Shown: in pieces, positions 1-12,980 of the stretch | Position numbering within the stretch: the first letter of the stretch is position 1 | How the letters are laid out: the number at the start of each line of letters is the position of its first letter | The notes under the pieces: generated by a model | The model's input: only the letters and a program-made list of their open reading frames with translations | Told to the model about the DNA's origin: nothing | Database searches by the model: none | Made by a program: the position numbers and the translations under genes | Assembly (NCBI RefSeq): GCF_016612865.1 | Contig: NZ_JAENZZ010000002.1 | Span: 620,001 to 684,000, forward strand | Direction: 5' to 3' | From: Blastococcus sp. TML/M2B | GTDB lineage: Bacteria > Actinomycetota > Actinomycetes > Mycobacteriales > Geodermatophilaceae | Length of the DNA stretch: 64,000 nucleotides

Positions 1-452
1 ACGGTGGAGACCACCACGACGTCGCGCCGGGTGAGCAGGCTGTTGGTGGCCGAGTGCCGGAGCCGCTCGACCTCCTCGTTGATCGAGGAGTCCTTCTCGA
101 TGTAGGTGTCCGTCTGCGGGACGTAGGCCTCGGGCTGGTAGTAGTCGTAGTACGAGACGAAGTACTCCACCGCGGCGTCGGGGAGCAGCTCGCGGAACTC
201 GTTGGCCAGCTGGGCGGCGAGGGTCTTGTTGGGCGCCATCACCAGCGTGGGGCGCTGCACCTGCTCGATGAGCCACGCCGTCGTCGCCGACTTGCCGGTA
301 CCCGTGGCACCCAGCAGGACGGTGTGCTCGTCCCCCGCGTTCACCCGCTCGGCGAGCGCCTTGATGGCGGCCGGCTGGTCACCCGCCGGCTCGAACTCGC
401 TGACGACGCGGAAGCGGCCCTGGGTCGGCCTGATGTCGGTGGTCGTGCGCAC
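1..452 (-). CDS. uvrB: UvrABC system protein B, N-terminal part (cut by window edge)
   Basis: UvrB is the helicase-like subunit of nucleotide excision repair that verifies damage handed over by UvrA and recruits UvrC. About 150 residues are visible, reading leftward out of the window. The Walker A motif GATGTGKS lies near residues 48-55, followed by the family-typical stretches [13 protein letters not shown] and [17 protein letters not shown], the damage-contacting beta-hairpin region. The start is taken as GTG at 452 (RTTTDIRP), because this lies a normal distance before the conserved [15 protein letters not shown] block. The C-terminal helicase half lies outside the window. Identification is very secure; the exact start is less so. 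Confidence 0.95.
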   Translation of the reverse strand, partial: MRTTTDIRPTQGRFRVVSEFEPAGDQPAAIKALAERVNAGDEHTVLLGATGTGKSATTAWLIEQVQRPTLVMAPNKTLAAQLANEFRELLPDAAVEYFVSYYDYYQPEAYVPQTDTYIEKDSSINEEVERLRHSATNSLLTRRDVVVVST

Positions 453-868
453 GGGGACGACGGTACGACGGGGGTGCGACAGAACGCGCGGCCGCGAACC
501 GGCGACGCCCCTGCTCGCCCCCGGATCCCCGGCCCGGACCGGACGCGACCGTCCGGTGGCAGGTACTTGCGGGGGGCACAGCGCGGCCCCTACCGTCGCG
601 GCTCGCAGGAGCGGTGCCTCGGGCCAGCGCCACCCGGATCCGCCGGGCGAGGTCGGCCCGCCGTTCCGCGCACGGCGCCCCCGTGGCTGGTCCCCGGGGG
701 CGCCGTCGCGTCTCCCCGGCCGGCGCCCGCCAGGGTCACACCGTTTCCAGGTGTGCGAGCCCCCCGGGCGGGGCACGGGCACGGGGTCGCCCGTCCCGCC
801 TCCTCCCCCCGCCCCTGGGAGAGAGGCTCCGCCCCGTGCCCGGGGCACGCAGCAGGAGGAACCAGTCC
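453..868. other. Intergenic region between divergent uvrB and glgX
   Basis: No convincing gene is seen in these 416 bases. Two perfect 11-base inverted repeats (CGGGCACGGGG at 776-786 and its complement at 832-842) lie just before the glgX ribosome binding site. They could fold in the glgX leader. The region should contain the divergent uvrB and glgX promoters, but no clear -10/-35 pair can be assigned by eye. Confidence 0.4.
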
Positions 869-2977
869 ATGACCCAGGTATGGCCCGGCAGTGCCTACCC
901 CCTCGGGGCCACGTACGACGGCACCGGCACGAACTTCGCGATCTTCAGCGAGGTGGCCGACAAGGTCGAGCTCTGCCTCTTCGACGAAGACGGGAACGAG
1001 GAGCGCATCCGCCTCCCCGAGATGGACGGGTACGTGTGGCACGCGTTCCTCCCGAACATCCACCCCGGCCAGAAGTACGGCTTCCGGGTGCACGGCCCGC
1101 ACGACCCCTCGCAGGGGCTGCGGTGCAACCCGAACAAGCTCCTCCTCGACCCCTACGCCAAGGCGATCGACGGCCAGGTCGACTGGGACCCGTCGGTGTT
1201 CGGCTACGACTTCGAGACCAAGGAGCGCAACGACGACGACTCTGCGGCGCACATGCCGAAGTCCGTCGTCGTCAACCCCTACTTCGACTGGGGCGTCGAC
1301 CGCCCGCCGAGGACGCCCTACAACAAGACGGTCATCTACGAGGCCCACGTCAAGGGCCTGACGATGACCAACCCGCGGATCCCCGAGGAGCTGCGCGGCA
1401 CCTACGCCGGCGTCGCGCACCCGGCGACGATCGAGCACCTCACCGACCTGGGCATCACCGCCATCGAGCTCATGCCGGTGCACCAGTTCGTGCAGGACGA
1501 CACGCTGCTGCAGAAGGGCCTGCGCAACTACTGGGGCTACAACACGATCGGCTTCTTCGCGCCGCACAACGAGTACGCGCAGTCGAGCAACGGCCAGCAG
1601 GTGCAGGAGTTCAAGGGCATGGTCCGGGCCCTGCACGAGGCGGGCATCGAGGTCATCCTCGACGTCGTCTACAACCACACCGCCGAGGGCAACCACCTGG
1701 GCCCGACGCTGTCGTTCAAGGGCATCGACAACCGGACGTACTACCGGCTCGTCGAGGACGACCAGCAGTACTACATGGACACCACCGGCACCGGGAACTC
1801 GCTCAACGTCCGGCTCCCGCAGTCGCTGCAGCTGATCATGGACTCGCTGCGCTACTGGGTCACCGAGATGCACGTCGACGGCTTCCGCTTCGACCTCGCC
1901 TCCACCCTGGCCCGCCAGTTCCACGAGGTCGACCGGCTCTCGGCCTTCTTCGACCTGGTCCACCAGGACCCGGTCGTCAGCCAGGTCAAGCTCATCGCCG
2001 AGCCCTGGGACATCGGCGACGGCGGCTACCAGGTCGGCAACTTCCCCGCGCTGTGGACGGAGTGGAACGGCAAGTACCGCGACACCGTCCGCGACTTCTG
2101 GCGCGGCGAGGGCGGGACGATAGGCGAGTTCGCCGACCGCATCTCCGGCTCCTCCGACCTCTACCAGCACTCCGGCCGGCGCCCGGTCGCCAGCATCAAC
2201 TTCGTCACCGCGCACGACGGCTTCACGCTCAACGACCTCGTCTCCTACAACGAGAAGCACAACGAGGCCAACGGCGAGGGCAACAACGACGGCGAGAGCC
2301 ACAACCGCAGCTGGAACCACGGCGTCGAAGGCGAGACCGACGACCCCGAGGTGCTGCAGCTGCGCGCCCAGCAGCGGCGCAACTTCATCGCCACGATGAT
2401 GCTGAGCCAGGGCGTGCCGATGCTGCTGCACGGCGACGAGCTCGGCCGGTCGCAGGGCGGCAACAACAACGGCTACTGCCAGGACTCCGAGCTCACCTGG
2501 ATCGACTGGGAGAACGTCGACGAAGGGCTGCTCGAGTTCACCAAGACGGTCACCCAGCTGCGCTGCGACCACCCGACGTTCCGCCGTCGCCGGTTCTTCA
2601 ACGGTCGCCCGGTGCGCCGCGGGCTGGGCGACCCGGTGCCCGACATCGCCTGGCTCACCCCCGCCGGTGAGGAGATGGCCGACGAGGACTGGGACGCCGC
2701 GCACGCCAAGTCCCTGGCCGTCTACCTCAACGGTGTCGGGATCCGGGAGATGGACGAACGCGGCGAGTACGTGACGGACGACCACTTCTACCTGGCGTAC
2801 AACGCCTCGCACGAGGCGATCGAGTTCACGCTGCCCAGCGACGACTACTCCTGGAGCTGGACCACCGTCCTCGACACCTCCGAGATGAACGAGGTGGAGC
2901 CGGTCGAGGTCAAGCCCGGCGAGACCGTGACCGTGCAGGCCCGCTCGATCGTCGTCCTCACCGGGCCCGCGCAGTGA
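869..2977 (+). CDS. glgX: Glycogen debranching enzyme GlgX (isoamylase type)
   Basis: This 702-residue protein is of the usual length for GlgX/TreX, which hydrolyses alpha-1,6 branches of glycogen. It has an N-terminal CBM48-like domain and a GH13 barrel. The four GH13 blocks are visible: [10 protein letters not shown] near residue 265, DGFRFDLAS with the nucleophile Asp near 337, IAEPWD with the acid Glu near 375, and VTAHDGF near 446. The ATG at 869 was chosen because AGGAGGA lies nine bases upstream; the frame stays open further upstream but that part is not conserved. The stop overlaps the treY GTG by four bases, so the two are probably co-translated. Debranched chains would feed TreY/TreZ. 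Confidence 0.95.
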   Translation: MTQVWPGSAYPLGATYDGTGTNFAIFSEVADKVELCLFDEDGNEERIRLPEMDGYVWHAFLPNIHPGQKYGFRVHGPHDPSQGLRCNPNKLLLDPYAKAIDGQVDWDPSVFGYDFETKERNDDDSAAHMPKSVVVNPYFDWGVDRPPRTPYNKTVIYEAHVKGLTMTNPRIPEELRGTYAGVAHPATIEHLTDLGITAIELMPVHQFVQDDTLLQKGLRNYWGYNTIGFFAPHNEYAQSSNGQQVQEFKGMVRALHEAGIEVILDVVYNHTAEGNHLGPTLSFKGIDNRTYYRLVEDDQQYYMDTTGTGNSLNVRLPQSLQLIMDSLRYWVTEMHVDGFRFDLASTLARQFHEVDRLSAFFDLVHQDPVVSQVKLIAEPWDIGDGGYQVGNFPALWTEWNGKYRDTVRDFWRGEGGTIGEFADRISGSSDLYQHSGRRPVASINFVTAHDGFTLNDLVSYNEKHNEANGEGNNDGESHNRSWNHGVEGETDDPEVLQLRAQQRRNFIATMMLSQGVPMLLHGDELGRSQGGNNNGYCQDSELTWIDWENVDEGLLEFTKTVTQLRCDHPTFRRRRFFNGRPVRRGLGDPVPDIAWLTPAGEEMADEDWDAAHAKSLAVYLNGVGIREMDERGEYVTDDHFYLAYNASHEAIEFTLPSDDYSWSWTTVLDTSEMNEVEPVEVKPGETVTVQARSIVVLTGPAQ

Positions 2978-5335
2978 CCGAGGAGAACGGGGACCGCCGG
3001 CGCGGCGTGCCGGCGGCCACCTACCGGCTGCAGGTGCACGCCGGCTTCACCCTCGACGACGCCGCCGAGGTCGCGGACTACCTGGCCGACCTGGGTGTCA
3101 CGCACGCCTACTCCTCCCCTCTGCTGCGCTCGGCGGAGGGCAGCACGCACGGCTACGACACCGTCGACCACGCGCACATCGACGAGGCGCGCGGCGGCCG
3201 CGCGGCGTTCGACCGGTTCGTCGCGGCGCTGCACGAGCGCGGGCTGGGCCTCGTGCTCGACCTGGTCCCCAACCACATGGGCGTCGACGACCCGGCGGCC
3301 GCGCCGTGGTGGTGGGACGTGCTGCAGCACGGGCCGGCCAGCGAGCACGCGGCGGCGTTCGACATCGACTGGGAGTTCGGCGGCGGCAAGGTCCGCATCC
3401 CGGTGCTCGGCTCGGCGGACGACCTCGCCGAGCTGAAGATCGTCGGTCGGGAGGGTGGGGGTGACGGAGCCGGCGAGCTGCACTACTACGACAACCGCTT
3501 CCCCATCGCGCCGGGCACGGGTGAGGGGACGCCGCAGGAGGTGCACGCCCGCCAGCACTACGAGCTGGTCGACTGGCGGCGCGCGGACTCCGACCTCAAC
3601 TACCGGCGGTTCTTCGCGATCAACACCCTCGCCGGGCTGCGCGTGGAGGACCCGGCGGTCTTCGACGCCACCCACGAGCTGGTGCTGCAGCTGGTGCGCG
3701 ACGGCGCCGTCGACGGGTTGCGGATCGACCACCCGGACGGCCTGGCCGACCCGAAGGGCTACCTCCACCGGCTGGCCGAGGCGTCGGGCAACCGCTGGAC
3801 GGTGGTCGAGAAGATCCTGGAGCCCGGTGAGGAGCTGCCCGAGGGCTGGGCGACAGCGGGGACGACGGGCTACGACGCGCTCACCGAGGTCGACCGGGTG
3901 CTGGTCGACCCGGCCGGCGAGCCGGCGCTGTCCGCGCTGGACACCGAGCTGTCCGGGCGCACCGTCGACTACGCCCAGCTGGTGCACGACTGCAAGCGCG
4001 AGGTCACCGACGGGATGCTCGGCTCGGAGGTGGCCGCGGCTGGTGCGGGTCGTCGGCGAGCTGCCCGGCATCGACCGGGCGCAGCAGACCGAGGCGCTGG
4101 CCGAGCTGCTGGCGACCTTCGGCGTCTACCGCAGCTACCTGCCCGACGGCCGGGAGCACCTGGACCGGGCGGTCGCCGCGGTCCGGGCCGGCCGGCCGGA
4201 CCTGGTGCCGGCCGTCGACGCGCTGTACGGCGTCCTGTCGCAGGCGGGCACCGAGGCGGCCACCCGCTTCGAGCAGACCAGCGGCCCGGTCATGGCCAAG
4301 GGCGTCGAGGACAGCGCCTACTACCGGTGGTCCCGGTTCGTCGCGCTCAACGAGGTGGGTGGGGACCCCGCGCACCTCGGGGGCTCGGTCGCGGACTTCC
4401 ACGCGGCGCAGGCGCACCGGCTGGCGGTCAAGCCGCAGGCGATGACCACGCTGTCGACGCACGACACCAAGCGCAGCGAGGACGTGCGGGCCCGCCTGGC
4501 GGTGCTCGCCGAGCTGCCCTCGGAGTGGGCGGCGCTGGTGCGCGGCTGGCTGGCCCGGCACCCGCTGGCCGACCGCCCGCTGGCGCACCTGGTGTGGCAG
4601 AACCTGGTCGGCGCCTGGCCGCTCTCGCGGGAGCGGGCGCACGCCTACGTGGAGAAGGCGGCGCGCGAGGCAGGCACCTCGACGACCTGGACCGATCCGT
4701 CCTCGGAGTTCGAGGACCAGCTGCACGCGCTGGTCGACGCCGCGTTCGACGACCCGGCGACGACGGCGGAGATCGAGGCGTTCGTCGCCCGCATCGCGCC
4801 GCTGGGCTGGTCGAACTCGCTGGCGCAGAAGCTGATGCAGCTGACGATGCCCGGCGTCCCCGACGTCTACCAGGGCACCGAGCTGCACGACCTCTCGCTG
4901 GTCGACCCGGACAACCGGCGACCGGTGGACTACGACCTGCGGCGGCGGATGCTGGCCGCGCTCGAGGCCGGCGAGGTACCCACCGTCGACGGCAGCGGAG
5001 CGGCGAAGCTGCTGGTCACCTCGCGGGTGCTCCGAGCCCGCCGCGACTCCCCCGAGCTGTTCGCCGGCTACGCGCCGGTGGAGGTGCGGGGATCGGCCGC
5101 CGAGTGCCTGGTCGCCTACGACCGCGGCGGCCCCGACGGGAACGGCGTCGTCGTCGTGGCGACCCGGCTGCCCGCCCGGCTGGCCCGAGACGGCTGGGGC
5201 GACACCGCGCTGGAGCTCCCCACCGGTGCGTGGCGCGACCTGCTGACCGGTGAGCGGTTCGTCTCCGACGTCGGCGGCGTGGCCGCCGACGTGCTGCTCG
5301 CCCGGCTGCCCGTCGCCCTGCTCGTCCGGGACTGA
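2974..5335 (+). CDS. treY: Maltooligosyl trehalose synthase TreY (one apparent frameshift)
   Basis: TreY converts the reducing end of maltodextrins to a trehalosyl unit, the first step of TreY/TreZ trehalose synthesis. Conserved GH13 pieces are DLVPNHMG (about residue 95), [10 protein letters not shown] (about 246), [10 protein letters not shown] and, after the break, [15 protein letters not shown]. The frame starting with GTG at 2974 is good up to GSEVA at about 4035. The remainder ([13 protein letters not shown] onward) is one base ahead, in the frame that ends at 5335. One extra base (or two missing) near 4033-4040 restores a full-length protein of about 786 residues. No substitutions or other stops suggest decay, so a sequencing error is more likely than a true mutation. 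Confidence 0.9.
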
Positions 5336-5341
5336 CCTCCG

Positions 5342-5399
5342 CGAGATCTGCACACTCGGGGCCTTCAGCGCCCGGAAAGCCACGAGTGTGCAGGTCTCG
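5342..5399. repeat. Inverted repeat between treY and the MOSC gene
   Basis: Arms CGAGATCTGCACACTCG (5342-5358) and CGAGTGTGCAGGTCTCG (5383-5399) pair at 16 of 17 positions around a 24-base centre. The element lies seven bases after the treY stop and could end treY transcription. The arms are much less GC-rich than the surroundings and the loop is long, which is more like a dispersed extragenic palindrome than a classical terminator. Confidence 0.6.
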
Positions 5400-5425
5400 G
5401 GGCCCTCTCGTGGTCTGATGCGCGC

Positions 5426-6299
5426 GTGCACATCGACGCGCTGTACCGCTTCCCGGTGAAGTCCCTGCTCGGCGAGCAGGTCGAGGAGGTGCGGCTGACC
5501 GGGCGCGGCGTGCTCGGCGACCGCGCCTACGCCCTGGGTCGACACCACCGACGGGACGGTGGCCAGCGCCAAGCACCCGCGCAAGTGGGGTGCGCTGCTC
5601 GGGCTGTCGGCCCGGTTCGCGAGCGAGCCCGAGGCGGGCTCCCCGCTGCCGCCGGTGGTGCTCGCGCTGCCCGACGGCCGCGAGCTGCGCAGCGACGACG
5701 CCGGCACCGACTCCGCGCTCTCCGAGCTGCTCGGCCGCCCGGTCCGGTTGACCAGCGAGGTGCCCGAGGGCAGCCGCTTCGAGGAGCAGTGGCCCGACAT
5801 CGAGGGCCTGGCGCCGGCGGAGTTCATCGAGGGGACGACGCACGCCTACGAGGGCAGCGAGCCGGTCAGCGCCATCGGCCTCGGGATGATGGCGCCGCCC
5901 GGCACCTTCTTCGATCTGGCCGCCCTGCACGTGCTCACCCGGGCCACGCTCGAACAGCTCACCGCGCTCGGCGGGGGCAGCGACTTCGACGTCCTCCGCT
6001 ACCGGCCGAACGTGCTCATCGGGGGCACCGATCCAGGCTTCGCGGAGGACGCGTGGGTCGGCCGCAGCCTGGGCCTCGGCGACTCCGCGCGGGCCGGCGT
6101 GAGCATGCTGACGATGCGCTGCGTCATGACGACGCTGGCCCAGGGCGACCTGCCCGAGGACCGCGGCACGCTGCGCACCGTCGCCCGCCACCACCGCCGA
6201 GAGATCCCGGGCCTGGGCACCTGGGCGTGCGCCGGCGTCTACGCCGACGTGACCGGCGAGGGCGTCGTCCGCAGCGGTGACCCGGTGACGCTCGCCTGA
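5426..6299 (+). CDS. MOSC-domain protein (one apparent frameshift)
   Basis: The N-terminal start, HIDALYRFPVKSLLGE, is typical of MOSC N-terminal beta-barrel proteins. The C-terminal part (RYRPNVLI...RAGVSMLTMRCVMTT) matches MOSC domains, which bind sulfur or molybdenum cofactor in relatives of MOCO sulfurase. No catalytic assignment is possible; the Cys in MRCVMTT is the expected cofactor-binding Cys of the family. The frame from GTG at 5426 fails after DRAYAL. Removing one G from the GGG run at 5536-5538 gives VDTTDGTVASAKHPRKWG and reads on to 6299 (about 290 residues). It lies inside the trehalose region but has no obvious link to it. Confidence 0.8.
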
Positions 6300-6408
6300 G
6301 ACCGGCCGGCGCGGGCGGTAGGTGTGACCGCGCATGTCGAGCTGGCCCCGTTTTCCGGCGTGGCGGCCACGCCACGCCGGAGGCGGGCGACGGATAACGA
6401 AACGGTAA

Positions 6409-7260
<852 letters not shown>

Positions 7261-7266
7261 CCCGCC

Positions 7267-7301
7267 ACGGGGAGCCCGCCGCCACCCGGCGGGCTCCCCG
7301 T
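7267..7301 (+). terminator. Terminator-like hairpin after rpf
   Basis: A perfect 15-bp stem (7267-7281 with 7287-7301) has a five-base loop, starting six bases after the rpf stop. There is no T-tract, which is common in actinomycetes. Confidence 0.75.
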
Positions 7302-7392
7302 CCGCGCACGCGGCGGTTGGCGGCCGCCGGTGCGGGCATGATGCCTCCGGCCGCCACCGCGGCCTTCCCGCGCACGTCCCGGAGGCCCCCGC

Positions 7393-9148
<1,756 letters not shown>

Positions 9149-9149
9149 C

Positions 9150-9881
9150 GTGCGCCGGCTGCTGCCCCACCCGGGGTCCGAGCTCGACGACGACGGGTTG
9201 GTCGAGGCCTACCGCCTGCCCGGCGGCCGCGCCCTGCGGGTGAACTTCGTGACCTCCCTCGACGGCTCCATCGCGGTCGATGGGAGGAGCGCCGGGCTCG
9301 GGTCGCCGGGCGACAAGCGGGTGTTCCGGGTGCTGCGCGCGCTGGCCGACGTGGTGCTGGTCGGCCACGGCACGGCCGCGGAGGAGCAGTACCGCGCCGT
9401 GCTGCCGGAGTCGACCGTGGGCCGGCTCCGGTCGGCGCTCGGCCGGCCCGCACCGCTCCCGGTCGCCGTCGTCTCCCGCCGGGCCGCGCTGGACCCGGCG
9501 TCCCGGCTGGTCGCCGACGCCGTGGCCCCCACGATCCTGGTCACCTGCGCGTCGGCCGACGCCGGCCGGCGGACCGCCCTGGCGGACGCGGGCGTCGACG
9601 TGCTGGTCTGCGGTGACGACGACGTCGACCTGCCGGCCGCGGTCTCCGCGCTCGCCGAGCGGGGCCTGGAGCAGGTCACGTGCGAGGGCGGGCCCCAGCT
9701 GCTGCACGCGGCGCTGACCGCCGAGGTCGTCGACGAGCTGGACCTGTCGATCGCCCCCGCGCTGGTGGGCGGTCCCGAGCGCCTGCTGCCCGGCGCGCTG
9801 CCGGCGCCCGCCCGGCTCGAACTCCGCCAGGTGCTCGAGGAGGACGGCGTGCTGTTCACCCGGTACGCGGTCGGGAGCTGA
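9150..9881 (+). CDS. RibD C-terminal/DHFR-like pyrimidine reductase family protein
   Basis: This 243-residue protein resembles the reductase domain of RibD: VNFVTSLDGSIAVDGRSAGLGSPGDKR at the start (split here in reading), the central VLVGHGTAAEEQYR, and the NADPH-site-like VTCEGGPQLLHAAL near the end. Stand-alone members in actinomycetes are annotated as pyrimidine reductase family proteins; the true substrate is unknown and there are no riboflavin genes nearby. The GTG start at 9150 lies two bases after the treZ stop, suggesting translational coupling. Confidence 0.85.
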   Translation: MRRLLPHPGSELDDDGLVEAYRLPGGRALRVNFVTSLDGSIAVDGRSAGLGSPGDKRVFRVLRALADVVLVGHGTAAEEQYRAVLPESTVGRLRSALGRPAPLPVAVVSRRAALDPASRLVADAVAPTILVTCASADAGRRTALADAGVDVLVCGDDDVDLPAAVSALAERGLEQVTCEGGPQLLHAALTAEVVDELDLSIAPALVGGPERLLPGALPAPARLELRQVLEEDGVLFTRYAVGS

Positions 9882-9888
9882 GACGCCG

Positions 9889-9922
9889 CGAGGGCGGGCC
9901 GGGAGATCCCGGACCGCCCTCG
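9889..9922. terminator. Bidirectional hairpin between convergent genes
   Basis: A 14-bp stem with one mismatch (9889-9902 with 9909-9922) lies between the reductase gene and the TasA-like gene that faces it. It is suitable as a shared terminator. Confidence 0.6.
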
Positions 9923-9932
9923 GCGGACGGAC

Positions 9933-10538
9933 TCACTGCTGGGCGATCACCTGGGTCAGCGTCAGCCCCAGGCTGAACGTCATGTCGTCGCCCTGGACCT
10001 GGTTGATCTTCGGGTCGTCCGGCAGGGACACGTCGAGGATCACGCAGTGCGTCGTGTTGGGGGCGAACGTCCACGACGTGAAGGCGGCGGAGACGGCAGC
10101 GGGCAGGTCGGCGATCTTGACCGGCCCGCCCAGCTTGGTGTCGGGCTTGTCGTCGCAGTTGGCGTCGTAGGACGGCTGGACGCGGGCGAAGGTGCTGAAC
10201 TCACCCGTGCCGTCGTTGGTGTCCCCCGCGGCCTTCTCCGCATCGCTGCGCGTGTTTTCGGCGTCCTGCACGCTCACGGTTGCGCTGAGCTTGCCGGGGA
10301 GCGCGCTGGCGTTCTTGATCTCGTACGCGTACCGGGCGCTCCCGCCGGGGGCGAGCGACATGTGCTCGTCCCCGGTCCCCACGACGCCGCCACCAACGGT
10401 GAGCTCGAACGTCTCGGCACCGGCCTTCTGGCCGGCGACCGTCTGGGTCGAGGAGAAGGCGGCGAAGGTGCCGCTGGCGCCGAAGGCGATGAGGGCGACG
10501 CCACCCATGGCGGCGGAGGCGAGGGCGATCTTCTTCAT
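9933..10538 (-). CDS. TasA/camelysin-like secreted protein with SipW-type signal peptide
   Basis: This 201-residue exported protein begins MKKIALASAAMGGVALIAFG followed by GTFAAFSSTQTV, the signature of substrates of SipW-type signal peptidases (TasA, CalY, camelysin). Cleavage is expected near residue 27. The mature part is beta-rich, with CVILDVSLPDD and DDMTFSLGLTLTQ near the end and two Cys around residues 140 and 180. The ATG at 10538 has AGGAG seven to eight bases upstream. In Bacillus such proteins form biofilm fibres; here a fibre or surface role is inferred only from family and from the SipW-like peptidase gene at 14599. Confidence 0.8.
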   Translation of the reverse strand: MKKIALASAAMGGVALIAFGASGTFAAFSSTQTVAGQKAGAETFELTVGGGVVGTGDEHMSLAPGGSARYAYEIKNASALPGKLSATVSVQDAENTRSDAEKAAGDTNDGTGEFSTFARVQPSYDANCDDKPDTKLGGPVKIADLPAAVSAAFTSWTFAPNTTHCVILDVSLPDDPKINQVQGDDMTFSLGLTLTQVIAQQ

Positions 10539-10632
10539 GGGGTGTCTCCTGTCGATGTCCCCGTCGGACGACGGTTCTCGCCGGCAGGCGCTCGGCGAAC
10601 GATCCGAGACTGCGGTGCACCCCAGGGGCCGG

Positions 10633-10644
10633 GCATCGTCAGAA
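10633..10644. promoter_or_regulatory. 12-base motif shared with the sipW promoter region
   Basis: GCATCGTCAGAA lies between the divergent TasA-like gene (95 bases upstream of its ATG) and the histidine kinase gene. The identical 12-mer recurs at 14584-14595 in the other divergent gap of this locus. It may be a binding site for the response regulator encoded at 12280; no binding data exist here. Confidence 0.4.
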
Positions 10645-10792
10645 CTGTTGATCGCGCCGGCAATCGGAACCCCCCAGTAACAGTGGTCCCACCCCATCCC
10701 TGTAGCCACTCCAGAGCCGCCGGGAAATGACTGGTCAGCGCCGCGTGTGGTGTCCTGCCCCGGCCGGACGAACCACGGGGGGGGCTCACGTC

Positions 10793-12283
10793 ATGGACTT
10801 GCACCGCACGCCCGCTCGCCGCCGACGCAGCGTCGGCGCACCGGCCGGCCGGCTCGCCGCCGTCGGTGCCGCAGCGGCCGCCACGGCCGGTCTCGCCTTC
10901 GCCGACCACCGCGCGCAGCACACCCTCCTCGTGGTGATCTCCACGCTGGGGCTCGTCGCCGCCGGCGTGGGCTACCTCCTCCGCTGGCGCATCACGAGCA
11001 CGGCCGCCACCCGGCAGATCGGTGGGGGGCTGCTGCTCCTCGGGCTGCACCAGCCGGTCGCCATCGCCGTCGCCGCCCTCACCGGCGGAGGATGGCCGGA
11101 GCTCGCCCCGACAGCAGGCCTGGGCGTCGTCCTCGTCGCCGGCGGGGTGACGCTCCGGGCCTTCCCCTGCCGCGGGCTGCCGCCGGTGTGGCGCCTCACC
11201 CGGCGTGCCGGCGCGTTCCTGGCCGGCGGCGTCCTGGCCCTGCTGGTCCTCGCGGCCTCCCCTGTCCTCCCGCACGCCACGGCCCTCGCCGCCACGCTGG
11301 CCGGTGGCTCCTGGCTCGCCGTGGCGCTCGCCGCGTGGCGGAGCGAGCCGCTGGTCGCCTGCGAGCGCGGCCCCTCGCGGGCCGTCGCGGGCATCGCCGC
11401 ACTGGTCGCCGCGTCCACGGCCGCACGGGTGGTCCCCGCCGCGTGGCCGGCCGCCACCGAACCGGTCCGCGTCGCCGTCGGAGCCGGCCTGGTGGCCGCC
11501 GCGGCCCTGGCCGGAGCCGCGGCGCTGCGCCGGCTCGGCGCTGCCCTGGCCGGCCAGGAGCGCTACGTCGCCGGGCTGCTGGAGCAGCTGGCCGGCCACG
11601 AGCGCCAGCTGCAGGAGGCCCGCGCCTGCCTGCACGACTCCCGGGCCACGGTCGCCGGGGTGCGCGCCGCCTCCTCTGCCGTCCGGCACCTGGGGCCGGG
11701 GCAGGCGGCCCTCCGCGCCGACCTGGAGGAGTCGGTCGCCGCCGAGCTGGCCCGCCTCGAGCGGCTGCTGCGGTTGCCCGGCCGTGCGCCCGCGATCAGC
11801 ACCGTCGAGCTGGACGACGTGGTCCGCCCGCTGGTGGTGAGCCACCGCGAACGAGGGCTACGGGTCAGCTGGGCCCCGACCGGCGCCGCACCCGTCACGC
11901 TCGACGGCGACGCGCTCGCCGTCATCCTGGGCAACCTGCTGGGCAACGCCCTGGCGCACGCTCCCCGGTCCGTGTGCCGGGTGGACGTGACCGTCACCGA
12001 CCGGCTCACCGTCTCCGTCTCCGACGACGGCCCCGGCCTGTCCGCGGCCGGCCGCGCCACGGCCTTCGAGGCGGGCGTCCGGCGCTCCGGGAGCCCCGGC
12101 GAGGGGCTCGGGCTGGCGATCTCCCGCGACCTGGCACGCCGGCACGGCGGGGACCTGGTCGCCGCCGAGACCACCGCGGGAACCTGCTTCGTGCTCACCC
12201 TGCCCGCCGTTCCCGCGTCCGCCCCGCCCGTCGTGCCCCACCCCCGCTCGGGCGTCGTCCCCGAGGTGGCTGCGGCCCTGTGA
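10793..12283 (+). CDS. Sensor histidine kinase of the SipW/TasA locus
   Basis: This membrane kinase has about 496 residues. The first 230 or so residues form several hydrophobic segments rich in Ala/Leu/Val. A linker helix (QERYVAGLLEQLAGHERQLQEA) and a likely phospho-acceptor segment, LHDSRATVAGVRAA, follow. The ATPase core shows ILGNLLGNALAHAP (N box), SDDGPGLS (G1) and GEGLGLAISRDLARRHGG (G2). The stimulus is unknown. ATG 10793 (MDLHRTP) is preferred as it precedes the hydrophobic part directly; ATG 10727 is also possible. Its stop overlaps the next gene by four bases. Confidence 0.85.
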   Translation: MDLHRTPARRRRSVGAPAGRLAAVGAAAAATAGLAFADHRAQHTLLVVISTLGLVAAGVGYLLRWRITSTAATRQIGGGLLLLGLHQPVAIAVAALTGGGWPELAPTAGLGVVLVAGGVTLRAFPCRGLPPVWRLTRRAGAFLAGGVLALLVLAASPVLPHATALAATLAGGSWLAVALAAWRSEPLVACERGPSRAVAGIAALVAASTAARVVPAAWPAATEPVRVAVGAGLVAAAALAGAAALRRLGAALAGQERYVAGLLEQLAGHERQLQEARACLHDSRATVAGVRAASSAVRHLGPGQAALRADLEESVAAELARLERLLRLPGRAPAISTVELDDVVRPLVVSHRERGLRVSWAPTGAAPVTLDGDALAVILGNLLGNALAHAPRSVCRVDVTVTDRLTVSVSDDGPGLSAAGRATAFEAGVRRSGSPGEGLGLAISRDLARRHGGDLVAAETTAGTCFVLTLPAVPASAPPVVPHPRSGVVPEVAAAL

Positions 12284-12969
12284 CCGGCTCCCCCGTGCTG
12301 CTCGTCGACGACCACGCACTCTTCGCCCAGTCCGTGCAGATCGGGCTGCGTGCCGCGGGCATCCCGGCCGATCGGGTGACGGCCCGGACGGCCTCGGGGA
12401 TCCTCGCCGGGTGCGCGGCGGCCGCGCCCGCGACCGTGCTGCTCGACCTCCGACTCGGGACGGGTGACGACGGCGTGCCGATCGACGGGCTGGACCTGGT
12501 CGAGCCGGTCACCGCGACCGGCTGCCGCGTCGTCGTCGTCACCGGGGAGACCGAGGACGCGACCTGGGGCACCGCGGTCGAGCGCGGCGCGGTCACCGTG
12601 CTGTCCAAGGACTGCGCGCTCGACGAGCTCGTCGCGGTCGTCGCCGCCGTCAGAGACGGCCGGGCGGTCCTCGACGAGGGGCGGCGCCAGGACCTGCTGG
12701 CCGCCGCCCGCCGTGCGCACGCCGACGAGGAGTCGCTCCTCGCCCCGTTCCGCTCCCTGAGCCCGAGGGAGGACGAGGTGCTGCGCGCCCTGGCAGCCGG
12801 GCTCCCGGCTGCCGCGATCGCCGCGGCCGGGTACGTGAGCGAGGCGACCGTGCGCACCCAGATCCGGGCCGTGCTCACCAAGCTCCGGGTGTCCTCGCAG
12901 CTGCAGGCCGTCGCGCTCGCCCGCCGGGCCGGATGGCTCGACGCACCCGCGTCGCGCGATCCCCGCTGA
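12280..12969 (+). CDS. LuxR/NarL-type response regulator of the SipW/TasA locus
   Basis: This 229-residue regulator has a receiver domain (LLVDDHALFAQS, phospho-acceptor Asp in VLLDLRLG, Thr in VVVTGET, Lys in VLSKD) and a C-terminal LuxR helix-turn-helix (LSPREDEVLRALAAG, VSEATVRTQIRAVLTKLRVSS). The GTG start overlaps the kinase stop in GTGA, so the pair forms one operon. It lies between the genes for SipW-type exported proteins and is the natural candidate to control them; the 12-base motif at 10633 and 14584 is a possible target. Confidence 0.88.
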   Translation: MTGSPVLLVDDHALFAQSVQIGLRAAGIPADRVTARTASGILAGCAAAAPATVLLDLRLGTGDDGVPIDGLDLVEPVTATGCRVVVVTGETEDATWGTAVERGAVTVLSKDCALDELVAVVAAVRDGRAVLDEGRRQDLLAAARRAHADEESLLAPFRSLSPREDEVLRALAAGLPAAAIAAAGYVSEATVRTQIRAVLTKLRVSSQLQAVALARRAGWLDAPASRDPR

Positions 12970-12980
12970 CCGGCGCGGAG

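Noticed and set aside
590-2812. Long open frame on the minus strand opposite glgX
   Set aside because: It is antisense to a well-conserved gene; its Val/Glu/Arg-rich product is the usual shadow of high-GC codon use.
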